A stretch of DNA of 56,904 bases from Wenzhouxiangellaceae bacterium (GTDB lineage: Bacteria; Pseudomonadota; Gammaproteobacteria; Xanthomonadales; Wenzhouxiangellaceae), in NCBI GenBank assembly GCA_028289455.1, contig JANQPN010000026.1, positions 1-56,904 on the forward strand, in the 5' to 3' direction. Position numbers and translations under genes: made by a program. The notes under the pieces are model-generated. The model was given only the letters and a program-made list of their open reading frames with translations, did no database searches and was not told the origin of the DNA. This document shows, one piece after another, positions 7,896 to 16,088 of this stretch. Each line of letters starts with the position of its first letter. Position 1 is the first letter of the stretch.

Positions 7896-9424
7896 ACCGC
7901 CGCCTTGAGCAACTGATGCGGATACGCAGCTGGCTGACCAGTGGTGCTGCCTGGCATTGGTACAGTCTGGCCACAGTAACACTCACTGGACTGTTGCTGG
8001 TGGTGCTGTTTGCTCTGGTTGTCAGTCGCGGACTGGGTTATTTCTGGCCCAAACCTGTAGACGAATGGGTTATACAAGTGTCCAAGCCGGTAAGTCAGGT
8101 AACCGCCAGCAGTGGTACCCGTAAGCTGTTTGCCCGGCAACTGGAGCAGCGCAGGCAGGAGATAACAAGTTATTCGGTTGATGATGAACCGGTGCTGCCC
8201 GCATATTCCAACCAGCTGCTGTTGCAATTTCAGGTATTTGACGAAGGCATACCTGATTGGCGCTACCAATGGTTCAACAGCGAACAGATCATACGTGTGA
8301 CCAAGCCTAGAAACCTGCTGGAAGCCGGTTTGATGGACGGAAGGCGAATTTATGGCTATCCGTTGATTTGGGTTGCAGGCCGTGAGCAGCTGGAAGGTGA
8401 AGAGCTCACTGAGCTGATTCACAGCGGCGACTGGCGAATGCCAATACCATCACAGGAAGAATCGGATGCTGAAATAGAAGATACAGCTGTAGCACAGCTG
8501 GTATTACAACTGCAGGACGGAACAGGTTTTTCAATTCCAGTTAATCAGCTGCGTCAGCTGACTTATCTGAATAACATGAACTGGGGGGATCGGTTCGGCC
8601 GGTTTTTGCATAGAATCTGGGAGTTTCTCAGTACCGGCCCAATGCCCGACTATCAAGGAGGGATTCTGACTGCAATCTACGGCACTGTGCTCCTGGTGAT
8701 TCTGATGAGCATTATTCTGGTCCCGCTGGGAGTGGTTACCGCAGTGTATCTGCACGAATATTCGGGCAACAGTCTGCTGACAAAAACATTGCGTATCGCG
8801 ATCAGTAATCTGGCCGGTATTCCCGGAATCGTCTATGGCGTATTTGTACTGGGGGTCTTTGTATACGGTATGGGTGCTCAACTGGATCGCTGGTTTTTCA
8901 GTGAAAATCTACCGGTGCCCACCTTTGGCGCCGGTGGATTGCTGTGGGCTTCACTTGCGCTGGCACTGCTGACGCTGCCGGTGGTAATTGTGGCTACAGA
9001 GGAAGGCCTGGCCAGGATTCCTGATGATCTCCGGCGAGGTGCACTGGCATTGGGTGCCACTCGTTCTGAAATGATTTGGGGAACGGTAGTCAGTGCTGCC
9101 AGTCCGGCGATTTTGACCGGGCTGATTCTGGCCATCGCCAGGGCTGCCGGCGAAGTGGCGCCGCTGCTGCTGGTCGGTGCTGTTAAATACACCGGTCAGC
9201 CGCTGATAGAAGGCGAATTTCCTTTTTTGCATGCCGAACGCCAGTTTATGCATCTGGGTTATCAGGTTTATGACTTTGCCCTGCAGTCCGCTGATGCACA
9301 TGCCTCCATCCCGCTGGCATACGCCACTACGCTGATTTTATTGGCGCTGGTAGTGCTGCTGAACCTGATCGCCATTCGGCTGAGGGCGCGTCTGCGTCGC
9401 CGGTTTCTGGTTGATTACAGCTGA
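7892..9424 (+). CDS. pstA: Phosphate ABC transporter permease PstA (long form)
   Basis: Second membrane subunit of the phosphate importer. At 510 residues it is the long form that partners long PstC: a first helix near residues 25-50, an inserted soluble periplasmic region up to about residue 230, then the conserved permease domain. The coupling helix is ALGATRSEMIWGTVVSAASP and the signature ARAAGEVAPLLLVGA follows. Its start overlaps the pstC stop by four bases. The expected next gene, pstB, is absent here; a convergent gene on the other strand begins 70 bp later and pstB comes 2.06 kb downstream. Confidence 0.94.
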   Translation: MNRRLEQLMRIRSWLTSGAAWHWYSLATVTLTGLLLVVLFALVVSRGLGYFWPKPVDEWVIQVSKPVSQVTASSGTRKLFARQLEQRRQEITSYSVDDEPVLPAYSNQLLLQFQVFDEGIPDWRYQWFNSEQIIRVTKPRNLLEAGLMDGRRIYGYPLIWVAGREQLEGEELTELIHSGDWRMPIPSQEESDAEIEDTAVAQLVLQLQDGTGFSIPVNQLRQLTYLNNMNWGDRFGRFLHRIWEFLSTGPMPDYQGGILTAIYGTVLLVILMSIILVPLGVVTAVYLHEYSGNSLLTKTLRIAISNLAGIPGIVYGVFVLGVFVYGMGAQLDRWFFSENLPVPTFGAGGLLWASLALALLTLPVVIVATEEGLARIPDDLRRGALALGATRSEMIWGTVVSAASPAILTGLILAIARAAGEVAPLLLVGAVKYTGQPLIEGEFPFLHAERQFMHLGYQVYDFALQSADAHASIPLAYATTLILLALVVLLNLIAIRLRARLRRRFLVDYS

Positions 9425-9436
9425 TCTGGGGCAAGC

Positions 9437-9456
9437 CCGGTGGGGTTGTCCACCGG
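9437..9456 (+). terminator. Weak hairpin after pstA
   Basis: CCGGTGG and CCACCGG pair across a 6-base loop between the convergent pstA and the 605-residue secreted-protein gene. There is no U-run on either strand, so termination here is only a possibility. Confidence 0.3.
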
Positions 9457-9494
9457 ACTGTAAGGAAAACTGTTGGTTAGTCAGGGTTGGCAGG

Positions 9495-11312
9495 TTACTG
9501 GGTAAACTGATCCGGATTACACGCCAGCGTGTCCACACTGGTCAGCCGGATCAGGTTATAGCTGCCGTTGCCGAAGCCATCCAGTGATGCAGTGAAATCA
9601 AGCACACCATTATCACAGTCAGTCTGCCGGAAGCTGGCAGTGCCCCAGGGAATCTGCATCACATCACCGGCGGAAAACTCGTCACCGAAGGATGTACCCA
9701 GGCTGCTTCTCAGCATATCGAACTGAACCGTATTGGTGGCCTCATCGAACTGCCCGACGCCACCCAGCCAGTATTGCTGACCGCCGGCAACATCATAGGT
9801 ATACCAGTACGTCACCACGCGACCGTCCGGCAGCGCTTCAAAAATAATGCCCTCACCATCACGCAAGGGTGAGAACCAGGTGCCGGTGACTACCTGGCTG
9901 GCTGTAATAACAGGACTGGTTTGACCACATCCCAGGCCTGCCAGCTGAGTGAGCCTGCTGATCGGGCGCGCATTGTTGTCAAAAGGCTCGCCCGCAGCAT
10001 AGCTGATGGCACCGTTGTTGCAATCGGTAAAGTAGATGCGGATCTCTCCCCAGGCGGTGCGCTGCACGTCATCAGGGTCAAATTGATCGCCAAATAAGGC
10101 ACCAGCAGTGATATTCAAATTTGAAAAAATGATTTCGTTGCCAATAACCCGGCCGGCGCCGACTATCCAGGTCTGGGTACTGCCGTCAGGTGCAAAGGTG
10201 AAAAACGCAATAACAGCGCGATTGCCGGGCAGGATGGCTAAATTCCAGCCTTCGCCGCTGCGCCCTGTATTGAACCATGACCCGGAAAAGCCGGCATCAA
10301 TAGTCATCAGTTGGGTTGCGCCGCCGTCCACGGCAGCAGTATCACGTAAATCGATTATGCCGTTGTTGTCTATGTCCGCCAGCAGGTTATAGCCATTGCT
10401 GAAATCATCCAGGCCGAATAAAGCCCTGATCTGCTCCCGGTCGCTTTCCTCAATGCTTCCGTTACCATCAAAATCGCCGGGTGTTAACGGCTGCTGACGT
10501 TCCAGGGTTTGCTCAAACAGAAATAGTTTCGGTTGAGGCGGTGCCGGCATATCTTCCCGGGCCTCGACCAAAACAGTATTGGTGAATGTGTTGATATCCT
10601 GGAATTGTCCTCTACCCATGAAGCGAACGGTGAAACTGGTCTGAGTGCCTGGAATATTCTGCAGGGCAAGGTCGGGATCGGCCTGCACGAAAGATGCATC
10701 ACCGATCTGTACCACCCAACTGCGCTGGGAATCCATCACGCCCTGGAAAAAGCCATTCAGAGCACCATTGATAAACTCAGTTGAGCGGAGCCCTTCAATA
10801 CCATCGTTATTAACCTGGCGGGATAGAATGCCGTTATATAAAAATGGAAAAGTGGCATCGATTATTTCTTCACCGGTAACCACGTCATAGGCTCTTTCAG
10901 TGCCGTCCCAGCTGCCCTCATAAACAGGGTTTACCGGAAAGGCTTGACCGTTGTAAGTGAGGAAGTCCGGCTCGGTCAAAGCAATACGGGTTATTTGATA
11001 TTGACTTGGCTGAGCCTGAGGGATTGAGAATTGAGCGCTGTCCGGTGTATCAAAGTTGCCAACCACGCCAAACGGATCAATGATGATCTGACCGTCGGGC
11101 TGAATGGTCGCGACAAATCCACGGCCGTTAACATTACTGATAATGTACTGGTCCTGTTCGCCTTCCACCGGGCGAATCAGAATGGCTTCCAGTCCGCTGA
11201 CACCGCCGGAAAAGTTATTCGAATATAAGCCCTCAGGATTGATGTTTTGTGCCTGCAGCGTGCTGATGGTCATGCAAATCACACAACCAAGAATGGGAGG
11301 AAGGTACTTCAT
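9495..11312 (-). CDS. Secreted 605-residue protein with Ca-binding loops and two C-terminal modules
   Basis: Unrecognised extracytoplasmic protein. A signal peptide (1-21, ending LQA) is followed by an N-terminal beta-rich region. Two dockerin/EF-hand-like calcium loops follow, DFDGNGSIEESD (280-291) and DIDNNGIIDLRD (313-324). Two copies of a roughly 120-residue module end the protein (341-462 and 475-598). Each module goes G-S/T-W-F, a GEG turn, an aromatic stretch ending in QxW or QxYW, FGDxF, WG, and a D-C-N/D-N-G motif. The same module occurs once in the 605-residue protein at 13261-15078. The gene lies between pstCA and pstB on the opposite strand. A surface or periplasmic binding role is plausible but not shown. 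Confidence 0.8.
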   Translation of the reverse strand: MKYLPPILGCVICMTISTLQAQNINPEGLYSNNFSGGVSGLEAILIRPVEGEQDQYIISNVNGRGFVATIQPDGQIIIDPFGVVGNFDTPDSAQFSIPQAQPSQYQITRIALTEPDFLTYNGQAFPVNPVYEGSWDGTERAYDVVTGEEIIDATFPFLYNGILSRQVNNDGIEGLRSTEFINGALNGFFQGVMDSQRSWVVQIGDASFVQADPDLALQNIPGTQTSFTVRFMGRGQFQDINTFTNTVLVEAREDMPAPPQPKLFLFEQTLERQQPLTPGDFDGNGSIEESDREQIRALFGLDDFSNGYNLLADIDNNGIIDLRDTAAVDGGATQLMTIDAGFSGSWFNTGRSGEGWNLAILPGNRAVIAFFTFAPDGSTQTWIVGAGRVIGNEIIFSNLNITAGALFGDQFDPDDVQRTAWGEIRIYFTDCNNGAISYAAGEPFDNNARPISRLTQLAGLGCGQTSPVITASQVVTGTWFSPLRDGEGIIFEALPDGRVVTYWYTYDVAGGQQYWLGGVGQFDEATNTVQFDMLRSSLGTSFGDEFSAGDVMQIPWGTASFRQTDCDNGVLDFTASLDGFGNGSYNLIRLTSVDTLACNPDQFTQ

Positions 11313-11353
11313 TTGCGGTTCTCTTTTTCAGCGATTTGGTATTAGTCGATAGT

Positions 11354-11384
11354 ACTATGAAAGCTTTCGTATCTCAAATGTCAA
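11354..11384 (-). promoter_or_regulatory. Candidate promoter of the first secreted-protein gene
   Basis: On the minus strand a TTGACA hexamer (11379-11384) precedes TTCATA (11356-11361, spacing 17) or CATAGT (11354-11359, spacing 19), 42-48 bases ahead of the ATG. The -35 is perfect and the -10 poor. I found no PhoB half-site pair here on either strand. Confidence 0.35.
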
Positions 11385-11488
11385 TTCGGCGGTTGTTCGG
11401 TATTGATCTGACTGGCCTGGTATCCCAATGCCGGGAATACATCACTATGAATTTGCCATTCGCCAATGGTCTCAGGATAAAATGAGAT

Positions 11489-12289
11489 ATGGATGCAGTA
11501 TCAAGTTCACAGTCATCATTGTTGGAACAGCCCCCGGAGATGGCAGCCATGGTACGCGGGCTGCATGTTTATTATGGCCAGCGGCTGGCGTTGGACAATA
11601 TCAGTCTGGATGTAAGAGAAAAGCAGGTGACTGCGCTGATCGGCCCTTCAGGTTGCGGCAAGTCCACATTACTGCGTTGTTTCAATCGCTTAAATGATCT
11701 GATTGACGATTGTCATGTGCAGGGACAGGTCAGACTGTTTAACCGCAATATCTATCACCCCGATGAAGATATCGTGGCATTGCGCAGACAGGTGGGGATG
11801 GTGTTTCAGCGGCCCAATCCTTTTCCTAAAAGCATTTTTGATAATGTGGCGTATGGCGTACGGCTGCAGAATAAACTGCCGGCCCGCGAATTGCGGGAAA
11901 CCGTTCGCTGGTCGCTGAAAGCGGCGGCATTGTGGGATGAGGTCAAGAACCGTCTGGACGAGAGTGCGCTGCAGCTGTCCAGCGGTCAGCAGCAGCGGCT
12001 GGTGATTGCTCGGGCGCTGGCGGTCAAGCCCAAGGTATTGCTGCTGGATGAACCGGCTTCCAATCTGGACCCCATATCCATGCTTAAGCTGGAAGAGCTG
12101 ATCAATGAACTGAAAGCCAATTACACCATCATCATAGTTACTCATAATATGCAGCAGGCAGCACGGGTATCGGATTACACCGCCTTTATTGATCAGGGGC
12201 GACTGATAGAAATGACGGATACACGCAGCCTGTTTACCCATCCGCAGCAGAAGCAAACGGAAGATTACATAACCGGGCGATACGGTTAG
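11489..12289 (+). CDS. pstB: Phosphate ABC transporter ATPase PstB
   Basis: Cytoplasmic ATPase that drives PstCA. The 266 residues include Walker [10 protein letters not shown] (52-60), the Q-loop region [19 protein letters not shown] (typical of PstB), the ABC signature at 163-167 and Walker B LLLDEP. The C-terminal [17 protein letters not shown] is a PstB hallmark. Two places differ from the usual sequence: the signature reads LSSGQ instead of LSGGQ, and [11 protein letters not shown] replaces DEPCSALDPIS. Both are tolerable, but unusual for PstB. It is separated from pstCA by a reverse-strand gene, so it needs its own promoter; none is clear and no Pho box is seen. It is followed by phoU. 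Confidence 0.94.
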   Translation: MDAVSSSQSSLLEQPPEMAAMVRGLHVYYGQRLALDNISLDVREKQVTALIGPSGCGKSTLLRCFNRLNDLIDDCHVQGQVRLFNRNIYHPDEDIVALRRQVGMVFQRPNPFPKSIFDNVAYGVRLQNKLPARELRETVRWSLKAAALWDEVKNRLDESALQLSSGQQQRLVIARALAVKPKVLLLDEPASNLDPISMLKLEELINELKANYTIIIVTHNMQQAARVSDYTAFIDQGRLIEMTDTRSLFTHPQQKQTEDYITGRYG

Positions 12290-12362
12290 CGGGCAGATGC
12301 CCGTGAGAAGCTGGTTTGTAGCTCTTCATCTGATAAAATTCGGGTTTATTCATTACTAGCTA

Positions 12363-13073
12363 GTGCCATCACTCGTGTCGCTTAAACTCAACCAACACAT
12401 CTCTCGGGAATACAACGCTGAACTGGAACGCATCCGCAGCCAGGTTCTGCGCATGGGTGGCCTGGTTGAAGCACAGCTGGTGCATTCGCTTAGGGCGTTG
12501 CGTGAAGCTGACCTGGGATTGGCCGGAGAAGTCCAGAATGCCGATGAAAGGATCAACCAGCTGGAAGTGGAAATTGACGCTGAATGCACCGAAATTGTAG
12601 CCCGCAGGCAGCCGGCGGCCAGTGATTTAAGATTGATCATGGGAGTCAGTAAAATCATTGCCGATCTGGAACGTATTGGTGATGAAGCCAAACGTATTGC
12701 CAAAATGACCGATACTGATCTGGCCGGTCATCTACCGGAACACATGAACATGGAAATCGGTTACATGGGTGATCTGGCCCGGGCGATGCTGCATGATGTG
12801 CTGGATGCATTCGCCAGACTGGATGCCGATGATGCGCTGGAAATTGCTCAGCGTGACCGGCAGGTGGATTTGAAATATGAATCCATTACCCGGCAATTGA
12901 TCACCTATATGGTGCAGGACGTGAAAACCATTCCTACTGCGCTGGCTGTGATGTGGGCGGTTCGTTCGCTGGAGCGAATTGGGGATCGTTCACAGAATAT
13001 TGCTGAACATCTGATTTACCTGGTCAGAGGCGAGGATGTCAGACATGTACCGCTGGATGATTTATTACAGTGA
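12363..13073 (+). CDS. phoU: Phosphate-signalling regulator PhoU
   Basis: Cytoplasmic metal-binding helical protein that links the Pst transporter to PhoR and keeps the Pho regulon off when phosphate is sufficient. The 236 residues contain two PhoU repeats, each with the conserved acidic motif (RIGDEAKRIAKM in the first, RIGDRSQNIAEH in the second). The start is GTG. Two in-frame GTGs (12363 and 12375) are possible and neither has a good ribosome-binding site; the second gives a length closer to other PhoU proteins. It lies 73 bp after pstB, giving a pstB-phoU unit. Confidence 0.94.
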   Translation: MPSLVSLKLNQHISREYNAELERIRSQVLRMGGLVEAQLVHSLRALREADLGLAGEVQNADERINQLEVEIDAECTEIVARRQPAASDLRLIMGVSKIIADLERIGDEAKRIAKMTDTDLAGHLPEHMNMEIGYMGDLARAMLHDVLDAFARLDADDALEIAQRDRQVDLKYESITRQLITYMVQDVKTIPTALAVMWAVRSLERIGDRSQNIAEHLIYLVRGEDVRHVPLDDLLQ

Positions 13074-13191
13074 AGGCGGGTATGGACTTAAGTAAAGCCT
13101 AAGTGAAATCAGCTGGTTAACAGCATTTGACTGTGTGAGTTTCACCAGACTGTCATTTCTGCTGCGCGCGCAGGTGGTGTTTTAGCACGAA

Positions 13192-13220
13192 TAAAAAAGA
13201 GCGCACCATTGGTGCGCTCT
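13192..13220 (-). terminator. Intrinsic terminator of the second secreted-protein gene
   Basis: A 10-bp GC-rich stem (13198-13207 with 13211-13220, loop of 3) is followed on the minus strand by six T residues. It lies 41 bases after the stop of the gene at 13261. A second small hairpin, CAGCAGG/CCTGCTG (13232-13250), sits between. It may also stop phoU transcripts in the other direction. Confidence 0.85.
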
Positions 13221-13260
13221 CATTACATTTGCAGCAGGTTAATCCTGCTGTGCCATGGGT

Positions 13261-15078
13261 TTAATCGAGAAACTCAGTCCAGCCTGCTGTCCAGGCATTC
13301 TCTTCATTTTCAAAGGCACCGGCAAATTCAGTCAGGTCCAAATCAGAGAAGATGGCCGGATCCATCGGACGGCCGCGCAGGAACGCTGCGCCAGATGGCG
13401 GGAAGATGCCCGGGAAGCCACCGAAAGTCGTGTTTTCCGCGTCGAAAGAATCAAAGAAATCGCTGTTGTCGATCAGATCTTCCGGCTCTTCGATAATAGC
13501 GGTATCACAAGCCAGGTAGGTGTTCTGGATGGTGAAAGTGCCATCTGGCGTACCACCAGGGAAACCAAGGTCGAAAGTCTCGTCATCGGCACCGTTTTCA
13601 GCAGAAGGCGGGTTGCCGATGTCCAGGCAGGCATCACCAAAGCCTTTAACGATGGCATTGGTCAGGTTAACGCCGGTGCCTTCACGGAACAGCATACCGA
13701 TGTCACCATCGGATGATCCGTTCAAGGTGATGTTGGCAATACGGGGTTGTGAGCGTGGTGTGGCCAGTGGGTTGTCATCAAAGTTATCAGCTTCGATGCC
13801 CTGGTCGCCGGAACCCTGCTGGTCAGCCAGGGCATATTGCAGAGAACCGGTCCAGCCGGCGACCCAATCGAAGCTGTCATCGTTTACTGCCGTCACAACA
13901 GCATGGGTTACGCGTACAGTCCCGCCGAACCATTCAATGCCGTCATCAGCATTGGCATGAACCTGAATGTAATCGATGGTTGTGCCCATGCCAAGCGCCT
14001 GCAGGGCAATACCATTCAGCTGATCTTCTTCGTTGATGTCGTCACCGCCGAACTGCACCCGCAGGTATTTGATGATGCCACTGCTGTCAAACGGGTCGTC
14101 ACCGCCATACAGCACATCCGCATTACCTTCAGATGCGCAACCGCCGGGTAATGCCGGGCAGTTGTTGACCGGTGCCAGGCCATTGATGACCAGACCGCCG
14201 AACTGACCGGCTGTCGCAGTGGTCTGACCGGTGCTGGAAGCACTGGGGAAGAAGCTGCTGAATACAATCGGTGCAAAAGGCTGCCCGATTGCAAAGATTT
14301 TGGCGCCGCGGGCAATGAACAGAGCAGAAGGGTTGCCTGTCGGGTCATTGACAATACGGGTGCCGGGTTGAATGTTGATTTCAGCGGTGCTGCTGGTACC
14401 CGCAGGGTCGCCAACCACAAAGGCACTGGTCAATACCCACAAAATATCATTGGTCAGTTCAATCGAACCTGAAGTGATGCCACCGGATAAGGCACAGGCG
14501 CGTGGAATTTCTACACCATTGATTGAGAACGGGCCGTCAGAGAAGCTGGGGCAACCGGTGAATGCCTGCTGGAAAGCACATTGGTCAGGTCCAACTACGC
14601 CGATAGGACCCAGCAGTGATTCACCACGGTCAAGTGCTACTGATGTTGTTGCAGGAATTACGCTGCCGGGGTTGGTGTTCAGTGTCAGTTCGGCGCTGTT
14701 GCAGGTATTGAATACCAGGCTGCCGGAACCTTGCGATTCTGCATTGGAAGGAATCTGGCTGCCGCCGAAGGGTTGTCCGCCGGTGGCCAGGTTAATGTTG
14801 AAGTCAACGCTGATATCGCCCGGCAGCACTTCAGGGTCGGTGCCTGAGAACCACACCTGGTTGCCGTCAGCATCATAGGTAAAACCGGTTACAAATCCGG
14901 CAAACAATTCCGGGCCAAGTTTGAAAAGCTCAATATTGATACCACGGTTGCTGGTAGCACCTGTTTCAACATAAAAACCGTTGAAAGTATCGTTAATAGT
15001 AAGCGCATTGGTGTTGCCGGCTATACCCATGGCACCAGCCAATGCACAAGCGATCGCGATTGAACGCCGAAATTTCAT
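13261..15078 (-). CDS. Secreted beta-helix protein with one copy of the shared module
   Basis: Extracytoplasmic 605-residue protein of unknown function. The signal peptide covers about 1-25 (ending NTNA). Residues 31-135 match the module repeated in the protein at 9495-11312: GFY, RGINIE, FTYDADGNQVWFSGT, PFGG and FNTCNSAELTLN. Residues 200-490 look like a right-handed beta-helix of a family I know as large secreted proteins near TonB-dependent receptors, with PGTRI, ARGAKIFAIGQPFAPIVFSS, GLVINGLAPVN, GTTIDYIQVHANADDGIEWF and a final AWTAGWTEF. Start choice is supported by AGGAG eight bases before the ATG. It is divergent from the TonB operon, with a degenerate PhoB-like array upstream. A role in binding a phosphorus-containing substrate is an inference. 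Confidence 0.82.
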   Translation of the reverse strand: MKFRRSIAIACALAGAMGIAGNTNALTINDTFNGFYVETGATSNRGINIELFKLGPELFAGFVTGFTYDADGNQVWFSGTDPEVLPGDISVDFNINLATGGQPFGGSQIPSNAESQGSGSLVFNTCNSAELTLNTNPGSVIPATTSVALDRGESLLGPIGVVGPDQCAFQQAFTGCPSFSDGPFSINGVEIPRACALSGGITSGSIELTNDILWVLTSAFVVGDPAGTSSTAEINIQPGTRIVNDPTGNPSALFIARGAKIFAIGQPFAPIVFSSFFPSASSTGQTTATAGQFGGLVINGLAPVNNCPALPGGCASEGNADVLYGGDDPFDSSGIIKYLRVQFGGDDINEEDQLNGIALQALGMGTTIDYIQVHANADDGIEWFGGTVRVTHAVVTAVNDDSFDWVAGWTGSLQYALADQQGSGDQGIEADNFDDNPLATPRSQPRIANITLNGSSDGDIGMLFREGTGVNLTNAIVKGFGDACLDIGNPPSAENGADDETFDLGFPGGTPDGTFTIQNTYLACDTAIIEEPEDLIDNSDFFDSFDAENTTFGGFPGIFPPSGAAFLRGRPMDPAIFSDLDLTEFAGAFENEENAWTAGWTEFLD

Positions 15079-15131
15079 ATTCTCACTCCTGATGGATTAA
15101 TGATTTTGCGTTGGAATACACACGGTGCTAA

Positions 15132-15187
15132 AGCATATCGGGGGCATGTTTCAGTAGCTTTACTGTTATGTTGCGACTTTATGACAG
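15132..15187 (-). promoter_or_regulatory. Degenerate PhoB-type promoter of the beta-helix gene
   Basis: Read on the minus strand, one perfect half-site CTGTCAT (15181-15187) is followed at exact 11-base steps by TCGCAAC, CAGTAAA and CTGAAAC (ending at 15148). After ten bases comes a -10-like TATGCT (15132-15137). Only the first half-site is good; the other three are in phase but poor. The final spacing matches the two stronger Pho promoters in this window. Confidence 0.4.
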
Positions 15188-15206
15188 ATTGAGATAGGCA
15201 GAGGGA

Positions 15207-15240
15207 CTGTCATTCACCTGTCATATTTCATGCTTATCAT
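15207..15240 (+). promoter_or_regulatory. Pho box and -10 of the TonB operon
   Basis: CTGTCAT (15207-15213), a 4-base spacer and CTGTCAT (15218-15224) make an essentially ideal PhoB box. TATCAT (15235-15240) follows ten bases later as the -10. The first gene starts at 15279. This is the best Pho box in the window and places the whole TonB operon in the Pho regulon by sequence. Confidence 0.88.
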
Positions 15241-15278
15241 CTGCGGCATCAGAACATACCGATAGTGGTGTCATTCAT

Positions 15279-16064
15279 ATGTTGTTAGTACGTTATCAGG
15301 CATTGAGCTTCGTTTTAGCCAGTGCCCTGGCTGCTGTGAGCCATGCACAGACCGGTGAGGGTGAATTGGATGCATTGGCAGAACGGCTGATCCAGGCGCG
15401 CGCGCAGGTGGAGGAATTGCAAAGCGAGCTCGACATCCAACGGGAAGAGCACAAAGGTAAGATGGCCTACCTGTCAGCGCAGATTACTGAGCTGGAAGCC
15501 AATCAGGAACGTGAAGAACTGCGCATCCGCCAACTCGAGCAGGAGCTGGACAAGCTGCGTACCGATGCAGAGGCAGCCGGTGTAGATGCAGACTCTCTGC
15601 AACCTACAGTGCTGGCGGTTGCCGGCAATTTAAGAACGGTAGTAGAACAATCCCTGCCATTTAAACGGCAGGACCGCTTGAGCGAGCTGGACGAAATCGT
15701 TACGCAAATGGAAGCGGGCGTAAACACACCGCAGCGCGCAGTCAACCGGCTTTGGGCATTTGTTGAGGATGAATTAAGAATCTCCCGCGAAAATGCCATT
15801 TACTCTCAGACCATCGAGCTCAGCGGTCAGCCTGTACTGGCTGATGTGGCCAAGCTGGGCAGTGTAGCGTTGTATTTCCGAACCCGTGATGACCGTTACG
15901 GCATGGCGCAGCCGCTTGCAGACGGCTGGTCATGGGCGGTGGTTGAAGGTGCCGCCGAGCAGGAGCAGATAGCCAATTTATTTGATGCTTTACGCAAGCA
16001 GATTCGACAGGGATATTTCGAGCTGCCCAATGCATTGCCGGCATTAACGGCATCACAGTACTGA
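15279..16064 (+). CDS. DUF3450 family periplasmic coiled-coil protein
   Basis: Predicted periplasmic protein, 261 residues, first gene of the TonB operon. It has a signal peptide (1-23, ending SHA), a long acidic coiled coil (about 30-95) with heptads such as ELEANQEREELRIRQLEQEL, and a C-terminal globular part ending in LFDALRKQIRQGYFELPNALPA, typical of DUF3450. The family is almost always found directly before a TtpC-like ExbB protein and is thought to help the TonB complex in the periplasm, though its function is not established. The next gene starts 24 bp later. Confidence 0.87.
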   Translation: MLLVRYQALSFVLASALAAVSHAQTGEGELDALAERLIQARAQVEELQSELDIQREEHKGKMAYLSAQITELEANQEREELRIRQLEQELDKLRTDAEAAGVDADSLQPTVLAVAGNLRTVVEQSLPFKRQDRLSELDEIVTQMEAGVNTPQRAVNRLWAFVEDELRISRENAIYSQTIELSGQPVLADVAKLGSVALYFRTRDDRYGMAQPLADGWSWAVVEGAAEQEQIANLFDALRKQIRQGYFELPNALPALTASQY

Positions 16065-16088
16065 TCTGACCGGAACGGTATAAATACT

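Noticed and set aside
13150..13156. A perfect PhoB half-site CTGTCAT after phoU on the plus strand
   Set aside because: No second half-site at 11 bases and no plus-strand gene until 15279; single half-sites occur by chance.
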